Shown here in pieces: positions 44,449 through 52,686 of a DNA stretch of 64,000 nucleotides. The DNA is taken from assembly GCF_036014115.1 (NCBI RefSeq), contig NZ_CP107913.1, positions 8,884,501-8,948,500 of the forward strand. The letters run 5' to 3'. Source of the DNA: Streptomyces sp. NBC_00448. GTDB lineage: Bacteria; Actinomycetota; Actinomycetes; Streptomycetales; Streptomycetaceae. The notes beneath the pieces were generated by a model that did not search any database, was not told the origin of the DNA, and was given only the letters and a program-made list of their open reading frames with translations. Both the position numbers and the translations under genes were made by a program. Position 1 is the first letter of the stretch. Each line of letters starts with the position of its first letter.

Positions 44449-46275
44449 GTGTCCGTCATTCCCACGCGCCGTGCCATGCTCCGCGGAGCGGCCGTCGCCG
44501 CCGCGGTGCCGCTGGTCGGCGGCATCGCCACCGGTTCAGCCTTCGCCTCGCAGCCCGGCCACGCGAACCCCGGTCACCCGCAGCCCGGTCACGGGGGCGG
44601 CGCCGACCTGGGGCCGAACGTCCTCGTCTTCGAGCCGTCCATGGGCGACGCGGCGATCCAGGCGAAGCTCGACGCCGTGTTCGCCACCCAGCAGTCCAAC
44701 CAGTTCGGCACCGAGCGGTACGCCCTGGCCTTCATGCCCGGCAGCTACAACGTCGACGTCAACGTGGGCTTCTACACCCACGTGCTCGGCCTGGGCGACA
44801 GCCCGGACGACGTGGTGATCAACGGTCATGTCACCGTCGACGCGCAGTGGTTGGACGGCAACGGCACGCAGAACTTCTGGCGGGCCGCGGAGAACCTGAG
44901 CATCGCCCCGCCGGACGGCCTGGAGCGCTGGGCGGTCGCCCAGGCGGGCCCGATGCGCCGCGTCCACGTGAAGGGCGACATGACCCTGTGGCCGAGCCCG
45001 CCCGGCAACCAGTGGTCCAGCGGGGGATTCCTCGCCGACAGCGTGGTGGACGGCCAGGTGGACTCCGGCTCGCAGCAGCAGTGGCTGTCGCGCAACGACA
45101 CCTTCGGCAGCTGGACCGGCTCCAACTGGAACATGGTCTTCGTCGGCACCCAGGGCGCCCCCGCGCAGTCCTTCCCCACGCCGCCCTACACCACCGTCGA
45201 CCGGACCCCGACCGTACGGGAGAAGCCCTTCCTGACCGCGGACCGGCACGGCGGCTACCAGGTCTTCGTGCCCGCGCTGCGCCGCGACAGCGCCGGCACC
45301 ACCTGGGCCCACGGCCGGGCCAAGGGCCGCAGCATCCCGCTGTCCGACTTCCACGTGGCCAAGCCCGGTGACTCCGCCGCGGACCTCAACCGGGCCCTGG
45401 CGCGGGGGCAGCACCTGCTGCTGACCCCCGGCGTCTACCAGGTGTCCGCGCCGCTGCGGGTGAACCGCCCCGGCACCGTCGTCCTGGGCCTCGGCCTGGC
45501 CACGCTCCAGGCCACCCACGGCAACTCCCTGGTGGAGGTCGCCGACGTCGGCGGCGTCACCGTCGCCGGGGTGCTCCTGGAGGCGGCCTCGGCGCACTCC
45601 CCGGTGCTGCTGCGGGTCGGCCACGGCCGCAGCCGGATCAGGCACTCCGCGGACCCCACCGCGCTCTTCGACGTCTACGCCCGGATCGGCGGCTCCCTGC
45701 CGGGCGGCGCGGGGGTCAGCGTCCAGCTCGACAGCAACGACGTGATCTGCGACAACCTCTGGCTCTGGCGTGCCGACCACGGCCTGGACGGCACCGTCGG
45801 CTGGTCGGTCAACCCGGCCGACACCGGCTTCCTCGTCAACGGCGAGCACGTCACCGCCTACGCCCTGGCGGTGGAGCACTACCAGAAGTACGAAGTGGTC
45901 TGGAACGGCAACCACGGCCGTACGTACTTCTTCCAGAACGAGCACCCGTACGACGTGCCCACCCAGTCGGCCTGGGTGCACGGCGGCACCAACGGGTACG
46001 CCGCCTACAAGGTCGCGGACTCCGTCACCGACCACCTCGCCTGGGGACTGGGGAGCTACTGCTTCTTCAACCTGGAGGCGAACATCTACACCGACCGCGC
46101 CTACGAGGTCCCCGACACCCCCGGCGTGGTCTTCACCGACCTGATGACCGTCTGCCTCAACGACGCGGCCGGCGGCGGCATCCTGCACTGCATCAACAGC
46201 AGCGGTGACCCGGTCGAGAACGGCTTCGGCACGTACAACATGAAGCGGTACGCGAACGGCGTCGCGACCGTCTGA
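44449..46275 (+). CDS. Tat-exported beta-helix protein, family unknown (possible glycan-active)
   Basis: 608 residues. Tat signal RRAMLRGAAVAAAVPLVGG near residues 7-25. The mature protein opens LGPNVLVFEPSM and FMPGSYNVDVNVGFYTHVLG, then DVVINGHVTVDAQWLDGNGT and TQNFWRAAENL; later turns contain ITLD/VQLDSNDVICDNLWLW repeats typical of a right-handed parallel beta-helix such as GH55 or pectate-lyase folds. Close relatives are often labelled coagulation-factor or cyclase proteins without evidence. Catalytic residues could not be assigned. GTG start lies 2-3 bases after GGGAGAG, a rather short spacing. Regulated from a LacI-type operator with the glycosidase locus. Confidence 0.75.
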   Translation: MSVIPTRRAMLRGAAVAAAVPLVGGIATGSAFASQPGHANPGHPQPGHGGGADLGPNVLVFEPSMGDAAIQAKLDAVFATQQSNQFGTERYALAFMPGSYNVDVNVGFYTHVLGLGDSPDDVVINGHVTVDAQWLDGNGTQNFWRAAENLSIAPPDGLERWAVAQAGPMRRVHVKGDMTLWPSPPGNQWSSGGFLADSVVDGQVDSGSQQQWLSRNDTFGSWTGSNWNMVFVGTQGAPAQSFPTPPYTTVDRTPTVREKPFLTADRHGGYQVFVPALRRDSAGTTWAHGRAKGRSIPLSDFHVAKPGDSAADLNRALARGQHLLLTPGVYQVSAPLRVNRPGTVVLGLGLATLQATHGNSLVEVADVGGVTVAGVLLEAASAHSPVLLRVGHGRSRIRHSADPTALFDVYARIGGSLPGGAGVSVQLDSNDVICDNLWLWRADHGLDGTVGWSVNPADTGFLVNGEHVTAYALAVEHYQKYEVVWNGNHGRTYFFQNEHPYDVPTQSAWVHGGTNGYAAYKVADSVTDHLAWGLGSYCFFNLEANIYTDRAYEVPDTPGVVFTDLMTVCLNDAAGGGILHCINSSGDPVENGFGTYNMKRYANGVATV

Positions 46276-46298
46276 CCTCGCGACCGCCCCTCGTGGCA

Positions 46299-46342
46299 GG
46301 CCGCCGGTGCGGTCCGGGCAGACCCGGACCGCACCGGCGGCC
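46299..46342. terminator. Bidirectional terminator
   Basis: Perfect 19-bp stem GGCCGCCGGTGCGGTCCGG/CCGGACCGCACCGGCGGCC with a 6-base loop between the convergent beta-helix and DUF4089-like genes. Confidence 0.82.
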
Positions 46343-46360
46343 GTCGGCGTGGGGGAGCGG

Positions 46361-46657
46361 TCAGCCGACCGCCGGCCGCGCCCACTCCTCGATGGTGGCG
46401 CCGGCCCGGAAGCGCAGTGCGGGGTCGGCGTAGCGGGCGGCCGGCACCGCGTAGAGCGCGTCCACGTCGGCGCGGCGCCTCGGGTACTGCGCGGTGAGGA
46501 GGGCGAGTTCGCCCGCGTCGACCGGCAACGAGGCGGCGGCGAGCAGGAGTCGGGTGGTCGTCTCGTCGGCGCCGGAGTCCTGCGGACCGGGCTGCTGCGA
46601 ACCGGAGACCTCCGAACCAACATGCTGCGTCGTGTCGTTGGGCGATGCGTCGTTCAT
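46361..46657 (-). CDS. AtzG/DUF4089-like small amidase partner
   Basis: 98 residues, unstructured acidic N-terminus then a helical part: TTRLLLAAASLPVDAGELALL and DALYAVPAARYADPALRF. The LP-x-D/E pattern near residue 45 and the helix pairs fit the AtzG-like family, which forms a tight complex with AtzE-type amidases (structural analogue of GatC with GatA). It lies 80 bases downstream of such an amidase on the same strand, which supports the call. GGAAGGACC precedes the ATG. Confidence 0.65.
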   Translation of the reverse strand: MNDASPNDTTQHVGSEVSGSQQPGPQDSGADETTTRLLLAAASLPVDAGELALLTAQYPRRRADVDALYAVPAARYADPALRFRAGATIEEWARPAVG

Positions 46658-46737
46658 GGCGGGGGTCCTTCCGAGGGCGCGGCGCGGGGCGCGCAGGGTG
46701 CGGGTCGGGGCTGGGCGGTGTGGGCGGTGCGGTGCGG

Positions 46738-48198
46738 TCAACCCGGGTACGGTGCCGCGCCGGCCGGCACCCGCAGGTGCCAGTCGGTGGACTGCTGGAA
46801 GGCGTCGGCGGCCCGCAGCAGGACCGCCTCGCCGAAGGCGGGTCCGGCGAGTTGCAGGGACAGCGGCAGCCCGGCGGCGGTGAAGCCCATCGGCAGCGCG
46901 ATGACGGGGTTGCCGACGCTGTCCCAGTACGGCGTGTGGATGAAGCGGAAGAGCGCCTCCACGTCGAGCCGGCCCTCGGCGTCGACCACCGACTCGTAGG
47001 CCGGCGCGCCGACCGAGATGGTCGGGCAGGCGAGGACGTCGACCTCGCGGAAGAGCCGGGCGAGCGCGTCCTGGGCGACCCGGCGCACCCGTTGGGCCTG
47101 GACGTAGTCGGCACCGGAGACCAGCGCGCCGAGTGCGATGGTGGCGCGGGTGGAGCGGAAGTAGTCGCCCCAGCGGTCGGACAGGTCGGTGCGGTGGTAG
47201 GCGAGCGCCTCGCAGGACATGGTGACCATGTCGGCGGTGATCATCTCCGACCAGTACGGCAGCACCGCCTCGACGACGGTCGCGCCGCGCTCGGCCAGCA
47301 CAGCCGCCGCCGCCTCGAAGGCGGGTTCCACCGCCGGGTCGCTGCCTTCGGGGAAGTGGTGCTCGCGCACCAGGCCGATCCGCACGCCGGTGAGGTCGCC
47401 GGTCAGGGCGGGAGCGGTGAACGGCGCGTCCACGCAGTCCGGGTCGCTGGCGTCCGGGCCGGCCAGCACTTCGAGCACCGCCGCGCAGTCGCGGGCGCTG
47501 CGGGCCAGCGGGCCGATGTGGTCGAGGCTGTAACCCAGCGGCACGCAGCCGGACTTGGGCACCCGGCCGAAGGTCGGCATCAGTCCGGTCACCCCGCAGA
47601 AGGCGGCCGGGATGCGGATGCTGCCGGCCGTGTCGGTGCCGAGCCCGGCCAGGAACAGCCCGCCGGCCACCCCGGTGCCGGTGCCGGAGCTGGACCCGCC
47701 CGGCCAGGTCGCGGTGTCCCACGGGTTGCGCGGCACCGGGAACGGCTTGTCGGTGTCGGGCATGCCGCAGGCGAACTCCATGGTGGAGGTCTTGCCGGTG
47801 ATCACCGCGCCGGCCGCCTTCAGCCGGGCGACCACGGGCGCGTCCTTGTCCGCACCCCACCGGCGGTCCAGGATCAGGCTCTGCGCGGTGGTCGGGCCCT
47901 CCGCCATCGCCAGGATGTCCTTCACGCCGAACGGGATGCCGTGCAGCGGGCCGCGGTCCAGGCCGTCGGCCAGCTCCCGGTCGGCGCGCTCGGCGGTGGC
48001 CAGTGCGTAGGCGTCGAGCCGGTGCAGGTACGTTCCGGTCGCCGCGTCCAGCCGGTCGGCGGCGGCCAGCGCGGCCCGGGTGAGGGCGGTCGAGGTCACG
48101 GTGCCCTCGCGCAGCGCCCTGGCCGCGTCGGTGAGCGTCACCGGCAGGGCGGTGGTGGCGGTTGTTGTCGTGGTCGTGGTCGTGGTCGTGGTGGTCAT
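46738..48198 (-). CDS. Amidase-signature family hydrolase (AtzE-like)
   Basis: 486 residues. Amidase-signature motifs are complete: Lys in GIPFGVKDIL near residue 90, Ser-rich loop GGSSSGTGTGVAGG near 165, nucleophile Ser in GTDTAGSIRIPAAFCG near 190. Begins with a run of about 12 Thr residues encoded by a (GTGGTC)-type microsatellite on the complementary strand, directly after the ATG at 48198 (GGAG 8 bases upstream). With the AtzG-like gene next to it, an AtzE-type role, hydrolysis of a carboxybiuret- or ureide-like amide, is likely, but substrate is unproven. Confidence 0.87.
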   Translation of the reverse strand: MTTTTTTTTTTTTATTALPVTLTDAARALREGTVTSTALTRAALAAADRLDAATGTYLHRLDAYALATAERADRELADGLDRGPLHGIPFGVKDILAMAEGPTTAQSLILDRRWGADKDAPVVARLKAAGAVITGKTSTMEFACGMPDTDKPFPVPRNPWDTATWPGGSSSGTGTGVAGGLFLAGLGTDTAGSIRIPAAFCGVTGLMPTFGRVPKSGCVPLGYSLDHIGPLARSARDCAAVLEVLAGPDASDPDCVDAPFTAPALTGDLTGVRIGLVREHHFPEGSDPAVEPAFEAAAAVLAERGATVVEAVLPYWSEMITADMVTMSCEALAYHRTDLSDRWGDYFRSTRATIALGALVSGADYVQAQRVRRVAQDALARLFREVDVLACPTISVGAPAYESVVDAEGRLDVEALFRFIHTPYWDSVGNPVIALPMGFTAAGLPLSLQLAGPAFGEAVLLRAADAFQQSTDWHLRVPAGAAPYPG

Positions 48199-48349
48199 GG
48201 TGGCAGCTCCAAAGTGCTTGGCGGGAAGGGGAGTTGGCGGCAGCGCGACCGGGCGCGGCCGCGTGCTGGGGCGGCTGCGTGGTGGGGCGGCGGGGTGCTG
48301 GAACGGCGGGGTGTGGGAACGGCGGTGTGGGAACGGTGCGGCGCGGCGC

Positions 48350-49120
48350 TCAGGCGCCGGCCGGCGGCGGAGTGTCCACCACGGCCCTGGACATGAACCG
48401 CATCCGGTCGCTGCGGGTGTAGATGAACGCCACGTCGAACGGCCGCCCGTCCGGGTCGTAGATGACCTGCTCCATCGCGAGCAGCGGTGCTCCCGGGCGC
48501 AGGCCCAGCATGTCGGCGGTGAGCGGGTCGGCCAGTTCGGAGCCGATCACGAACTCGGACTGTCCGAAGTCCGCGCCGGCCGCCGCCATCAGGGCGTACC
48601 AGTCCGAGACGAACGGGCTGTCGCCCAGCCGCTCCGCCTCCGGGTAGAGGGCGTAGTTGGTGGCGACGAGCAGCGGTTCCTCGTCGAGCAGGCCGACGTA
48701 CTCCAGGCGCAGGCAGGGGGTGCCGAGCGGGACGCCGAGGCGTTCGGCGACCGTGCCGGGCACCGGAATCCGGCTGCGGTCCAGCACCCGCGGGCGCATC
48801 CGCCGGTCGAAGAGACCGTTGGCGGTGGGCCGTACCGCGCCGTGCGCCTCGGCCAGGCCGGTGGTCACGGTGGCGGTCACCACGTGGGTGCCGACGCCCT
48901 GGGTGCGCTCGATCAGACCGTCGGCGCGCAGCATGGCCAGCGCCTCCCGGACGGTGGCCCGGGACATCCCGTGGCCGGCCATCAGCTCGGACTCGTACGG
49001 GAGCAGGCCGCCGGGGTAGCCGTCGCGCTGGATGGTGGTCCTGATCATGTCCCGCAGCCGGCGCACCTCGTGGACGCGCGCGCTCTCGCGGCGGCCGGGG
49101 GAGGGCGGTACAGGTCTCAT
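48350..49120 (-). CDS. GntR family regulator (HutC/UTRA type)
   Basis: 256 residues. N-terminal winged helix (VHEVRRLRDMIRTTIQRDGY, SELMAGHGMSRATVREALAM, GLIERTQGVGTHVV; residues about 15-85) and a C-terminal UTRA ligand domain (LLDEEPLLVATNYALYPEAE, DVAFIYTRSDRMRF). ATG at 49120 is used; an in-frame ATG at 49141 is equally possible and neither has a convincing ribosome site. It lies between the amidase and permease genes on the same strand and likely senses the imported nitrogen compound. Confidence 0.87.
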   Translation of the reverse strand: MRPVPPSPGRRESARVHEVRRLRDMIRTTIQRDGYPGGLLPYESELMAGHGMSRATVREALAMLRADGLIERTQGVGTHVVTATVTTGLAEAHGAVRPTANGLFDRRMRPRVLDRSRIPVPGTVAERLGVPLGTPCLRLEYVGLLDEEPLLVATNYALYPEAERLGDSPFVSDWYALMAAAGADFGQSEFVIGSELADPLTADMLGLRPGAPLLAMEQVIYDPDGRPFDVAFIYTRSDRMRFMSRAVVDTPPPAGA

Positions 49121-49296
49121 CCGGTGCCATGCTGGCCGCATCCGGTTGCCGTGGGGTTTCCGGTCCCGCACGAGCGCGTTGCGCTCGGCGAGCGTCGCGG
49201 CCGGCGGGTGCGGTGCGCGGTCCGGCTCCAGTTCCAGCTCCGTCTCCGTCTCCTGCTCCGTCTCCGGCATACGTTCCGCGGTCGCGGCCGGCGCCC

Positions 49297-51003
49297 TCAC
49301 GCCTGCGCCTCCTCGACGGCGGCCGGGCCGCCGGCGTGCGCGCCCACCGCGGCCGGATCGTCGCCGCCGCGGGCGACCAGGACGGGCATCGCCGGCATGC
49401 CGAGCATCGTGGCGCCGGCCGGCGGCCGCCAGGCGTTCGGCTTGCAGCGGTCGTGGCAGGCGCCTTCGGTCGAGCAGCACAGCGAGCAGATCGTGCCGCG
49501 GTGGAAGGGGCAGGTCGCCAGGTCGGACACGTCGTAGTCGCCGCCGCACACCGCGCACGGCAACTCCTCCGCGCCCGCGGGGAGTTCGCTGAGCCGGGCG
49601 ATGTACCAGCGGCCTCGGGTCCCGGCGGCGATCAGCGGCGGCAGCACCAGCGCCAGGCCGACGGACAGGAACGGCGCCAGCGCCGCCGCGGTCGGGCCGA
49701 AAACCTTGTAGGAGGCGGTCATCGACACCGCCGCGGCGATCAGCATCGAGCCGAAGCCCACCGGGTTGACGTTGTACAGGTGCGCCCGGTGGAAGACGAG
49801 CTGCGGCGGACTCAGCCGCAGCCAGCGCTTGTTGATCACCAGGTCGCTGAACATCGCGGTGATCCAGGCGACGCCGATGTTGGCGTACCAGGTCAGCACC
49901 GTGACGATGTGGTGGAAGATGTCCAGCTCCATCAGCACCAGCGCCAGGCCGACCTGGAGGAAGACCCAGGCGGCGCGGCCGGGGTGGCGGTGCAGCAGCC
50001 GGGAGAAGAAGTTCGACCAGGACAGCGAACCCGAGTAGGTGTTCATGATGTTGATCTTGAGCTGGGAGAGCAGCACCAGGCTGCCGGCCAGCACCAGCGC
50101 CGAGGTGTGGCCGCCGGTCACCCGCTCGAAGACCACCGTGAACAGGTCCACCGGCACCGCGACCACGCTCGCGTCGGCCTTGGTGCCGGCGTAGCCGACC
50201 AGCAGCGTGGAGGCGAAGAAGATGGCCACCGCGAACAGCGACATGCCCGGTCCGCCGAAGATCACCGCGAGCCGCCAGCCGCGCTCCCGGCCCGGCTCCG
50301 GGTCCTTCATCAGCCGCAGGTAGTCGCCCTGTTCACCGATCTGGGTGGCCAGCGACAGCTGCGCGGCCGCGATGGTGAAGACCGCCAGCACGCCGATCCC
50401 GGCCGCCCCCGACGCCGACACGGTGGCCGGCGAGGTCATGTGGTGCCCGGCGTCCGGCGAGGTGATCGCCGCCCCCACCGCCAGGCCGATCAGCGCCACC
50501 CACAACGGCCAGGTCCACGCCTGGAACTTGGAGCTGAACGTCATCCCGTACAGCGTCAGCGGGATCATCACCGCGGCCACGAGCACGTACGACAGGTGGA
50601 TGTCGAGGTGGGTCAGCGCGGTGACCGCCTGCGCCATGATGGCGCCCTCGTAGGCGAGGAAGATCAGCGTGTACGTCGCGTACACCAGCGAGGTGAGGGT
50701 CGAGCCGAGGTAGCCGAAGCCCGAACCGCGGGTCAGCAGGTCGATGTCCACGTGCTTGCGGGCGATGGCGAAGGCCAGCACCAAGGTCAGCGGCACCGTC
50801 ACCGCCGCGGCCACCAGGAAGCCGACCAGCGCGTTGCCGAAGCCGTACGCGTCGACGAAGGCCGCGTCCAGGGCGTACCCCGCCATGGCCGAGATGCCCA
50901 CCAGGCAGGACAGGAACACCATCCACGGCGACCACTTGCGGAAGGCCGCGGGGGTGAAACGTAGCGAGTAGTCTTCCATCTCCGGGTTGTCGGCCAGGCC
51001 CAT
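49297..51003 (-). CDS. NCS1 nucleobase/cytosine permease with Cys-rich tail
   Basis: 568 residues. Twelve TM helices of the NCS1 family (cytosine, allantoin, hydantoin-type cation symporter), with NPVGFGSMLIAAAVSMTASY near the end. Residues about 490-535 form a soluble tail with Cys residues spaced CAVCGG, CPFHRGTICSLCC, ACHDRC, strongly suggesting bound zinc. Start chosen at ATG 51003, where AAGGAG lies 9 bases upstream; the ATG at 51012 directly abuts AAGGAG and is unlikely to work. It lies at the head of the amidase gene group and would import its substrate. Confidence 0.88.
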   Translation of the reverse strand: MGLADNPEMEDYSLRFTPAAFRKWSPWMVFLSCLVGISAMAGYALDAAFVDAYGFGNALVGFLVAAAVTVPLTLVLAFAIARKHVDIDLLTRGSGFGYLGSTLTSLVYATYTLIFLAYEGAIMAQAVTALTHLDIHLSYVLVAAVMIPLTLYGMTFSSKFQAWTWPLWVALIGLAVGAAITSPDAGHHMTSPATVSASGAAGIGVLAVFTIAAAQLSLATQIGEQGDYLRLMKDPEPGRERGWRLAVIFGGPGMSLFAVAIFFASTLLVGYAGTKADASVVAVPVDLFTVVFERVTGGHTSALVLAGSLVLLSQLKINIMNTYSGSLSWSNFFSRLLHRHPGRAAWVFLQVGLALVLMELDIFHHIVTVLTWYANIGVAWITAMFSDLVINKRWLRLSPPQLVFHRAHLYNVNPVGFGSMLIAAAVSMTASYKVFGPTAAALAPFLSVGLALVLPPLIAAGTRGRWYIARLSELPAGAEELPCAVCGGDYDVSDLATCPFHRGTICSLCCSTEGACHDRCKPNAWRPPAGATMLGMPAMPVLVARGGDDPAAVGAHAGGPAAVEEAQA

Positions 51004-51133
51004 ACCCACCATCTCCTTCGTAGCGGAGCCGTCGCAGGCGGCTTGGCCGGGAAGCTATGAATGGTGTGTTTCGTGCGGATGCCGCGCCGCTTTACGCCTC
51101 GCTACGCCGCCCGCCGGGCCGCGCCCACCCCGG

Positions 51134-52519
51134 CTACCTGCGCTGATCGGCCGCGCCCGGGGCCGGAACGCCGGTCTCGGCCGGCATGCGCCGCTCGCCG
51201 GCCGGCCGCGGCGGCTGTTTCGGGCCAGGGCGCTCCGGCGGGAGCAGGGTGTCCAGCCGGCGTGCGGAGCAGCGGCGTTGGGCCAGCGACACGCCGGCCA
51301 CCGCGGTCCCCAGCACCAGCCAGCCGGCCGGACCGGCGACCATCACCGCGCCGGTGAGCACCACCGGGCCGGCCGACCGCGCCACGCCCTGCGAGACCCC
51401 GGCGACCCCGAGGTAGGCCGCCTGCGACCGGGCCGGCGCCATGGAGACCGACAGTTCCCACGAACTCACCGCCCGCATCATCTCCGCGGCGGTCACCGCC
51501 ACCGCCGCGGCCAGCAGCAGCACCGAGGCGGTGACCGGGCCCCCGCCGGCGGACAGCGCCACCAGGACGCAGCAGGCGAGCAGGGCGCCGCCGTACGCCA
51601 CCACCGCCCCCAGCGCGCGGCGCGGGCCGTCGATCCGGGCGGACACCGGCATCTGGCAGCCGACGACCAGGATGTTGTTGACGATCATGAACGCGGGCAC
51701 CACGGTGTGCGGCGCGCTGGTGTGGTTCACCAGCCAGAGCGGCAGGCCGACGTTGAGGATCGCGTCGTCGATGTTCAGGGGCGTGTCGAGCAGGACGAAC
51801 AGCAGGTAGCCGGGGTCGCGCCACGGGCTCGTGCCGGGTGCCGGCCCGACGACGGCGCCCTGCTCCCGCGCCGGTGCCTCGTACGATCGGCGCGACTCGC
51901 GGGTGCGCGCGACCAGCGTGCCGGCGAGCAGGAAGGACAGCGCGTTGCCGAGCACCAGGGCGGTGTACGCGCCGCGGGTGCCCACCGCGAGTCCGAGGGC
52001 GGCGACGCCCGCGCCCACGCCGTAGCCGGCGTTCATCATGACGCGCGACAGGGCCCGGTACCGGGTGCGCTCCGGCCCCGCGGCGCGGGTGGCGAAGAGC
52101 GTCTCCCAGGTCTTCGCCGCGCGGTCGGCGACGCAGATGACGGCGACCACGGGCAGCAGCGTGCCGAAGTCGCCGCAGACCAGCAGCAGGACGACGGCCG
52201 CCATCCGCAGCAGGTGGGACCCGAGCAGCAGGGGGCGGAGCGGGAACCGCCCGGCGAGCCGGCCGGCCAGCGGGGACCCGGCGATGCCGGTCGCGCCGGC
52301 CACGCCCAGCAGCAGCCCGACCTGCCGGGCGTCGAGCCCGGTCACGAAGGTGAAGTAGAGCACCGAGACCGCGGACCACATGCCGGAGCCCGTGCGGTCC
52401 AGCAGCAGGGCGAAGAGCATCGTCCGCGCGTCGCGGCCGCCCGGCGGGTTCCGTGTCTGGGCGATCAGGCTGCCGTGCCGCTGTCCCCGGTCCGGCCGGC
52501 CGGTTCCCCCGCCGCGCAT
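51134..52519 (-). CDS. MFS transporter
   Basis: 461 residues, about 12 TM helices; motif A-like GSPLAGRLAGRFPLRPLLLG follows TM2, and LDARQVGLLLGVAG marks the loop. No closer family could be named; resembles MFS exporters of actinomycete antibiotic clusters. GAAGGGG precedes ATG 52519. The last 45 residues are a hydrophilic, Pro/Arg-rich tail. Upstream lie two kinds of palindrome (52543-52614) suggesting tight regulation by a MarR-type protein encoded elsewhere. Confidence 0.82.
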   Translation of the reverse strand: MRGGGTGRPDRGQRHGSLIAQTRNPPGGRDARTMLFALLLDRTGSGMWSAVSVLYFTFVTGLDARQVGLLLGVAGATGIAGSPLAGRLAGRFPLRPLLLGSHLLRMAAVVLLLVCGDFGTLLPVVAVICVADRAAKTWETLFATRAAGPERTRYRALSRVMMNAGYGVGAGVAALGLAVGTRGAYTALVLGNALSFLLAGTLVARTRESRRSYEAPAREQGAVVGPAPGTSPWRDPGYLLFVLLDTPLNIDDAILNVGLPLWLVNHTSAPHTVVPAFMIVNNILVVGCQMPVSARIDGPRRALGAVVAYGGALLACCVLVALSAGGGPVTASVLLLAAAVAVTAAEMMRAVSSWELSVSMAPARSQAAYLGVAGVSQGVARSAGPVVLTGAVMVAGPAGWLVLGTAVAGVSLAQRRCSARRLDTLLPPERPGPKQPPRPAGERRMPAETGVPAPGAADQRR

Positions 52520-52542
52520 GTGCCCGCCCCTTCGTCGCGAAT

Positions 52543-52614
52543 GTCTCTCGATGTCGAGAGACCACGTGAGTCTGCCCCGCGATATTGCTTGACGTCAAGA
52601 TACTTGACGTCGAC
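52543..52614. promoter_or_regulatory. Palindromic operators upstream of MFS gene
   Basis: GTCTCTCGATGTCGAGAGAC (52543-52562) has perfect 9-base arms. Then CTTGACGTCAAG (52588-52599), perfect, and its near-copy CTTGACGTCGAC (52603-52614) follow 15 bases apart. The second pair is MarR-like (TTGAc-type). All lie within 100 bases upstream of the MFS start. Confidence 0.65.
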
Positions 52615-52686
52615 ACATGTACGGGGTGGGGTGGGTGGGGCGAGTGCGGTGGATGGCGCGGGTGTCCCGGGCCGTGCGGCCGAGGG

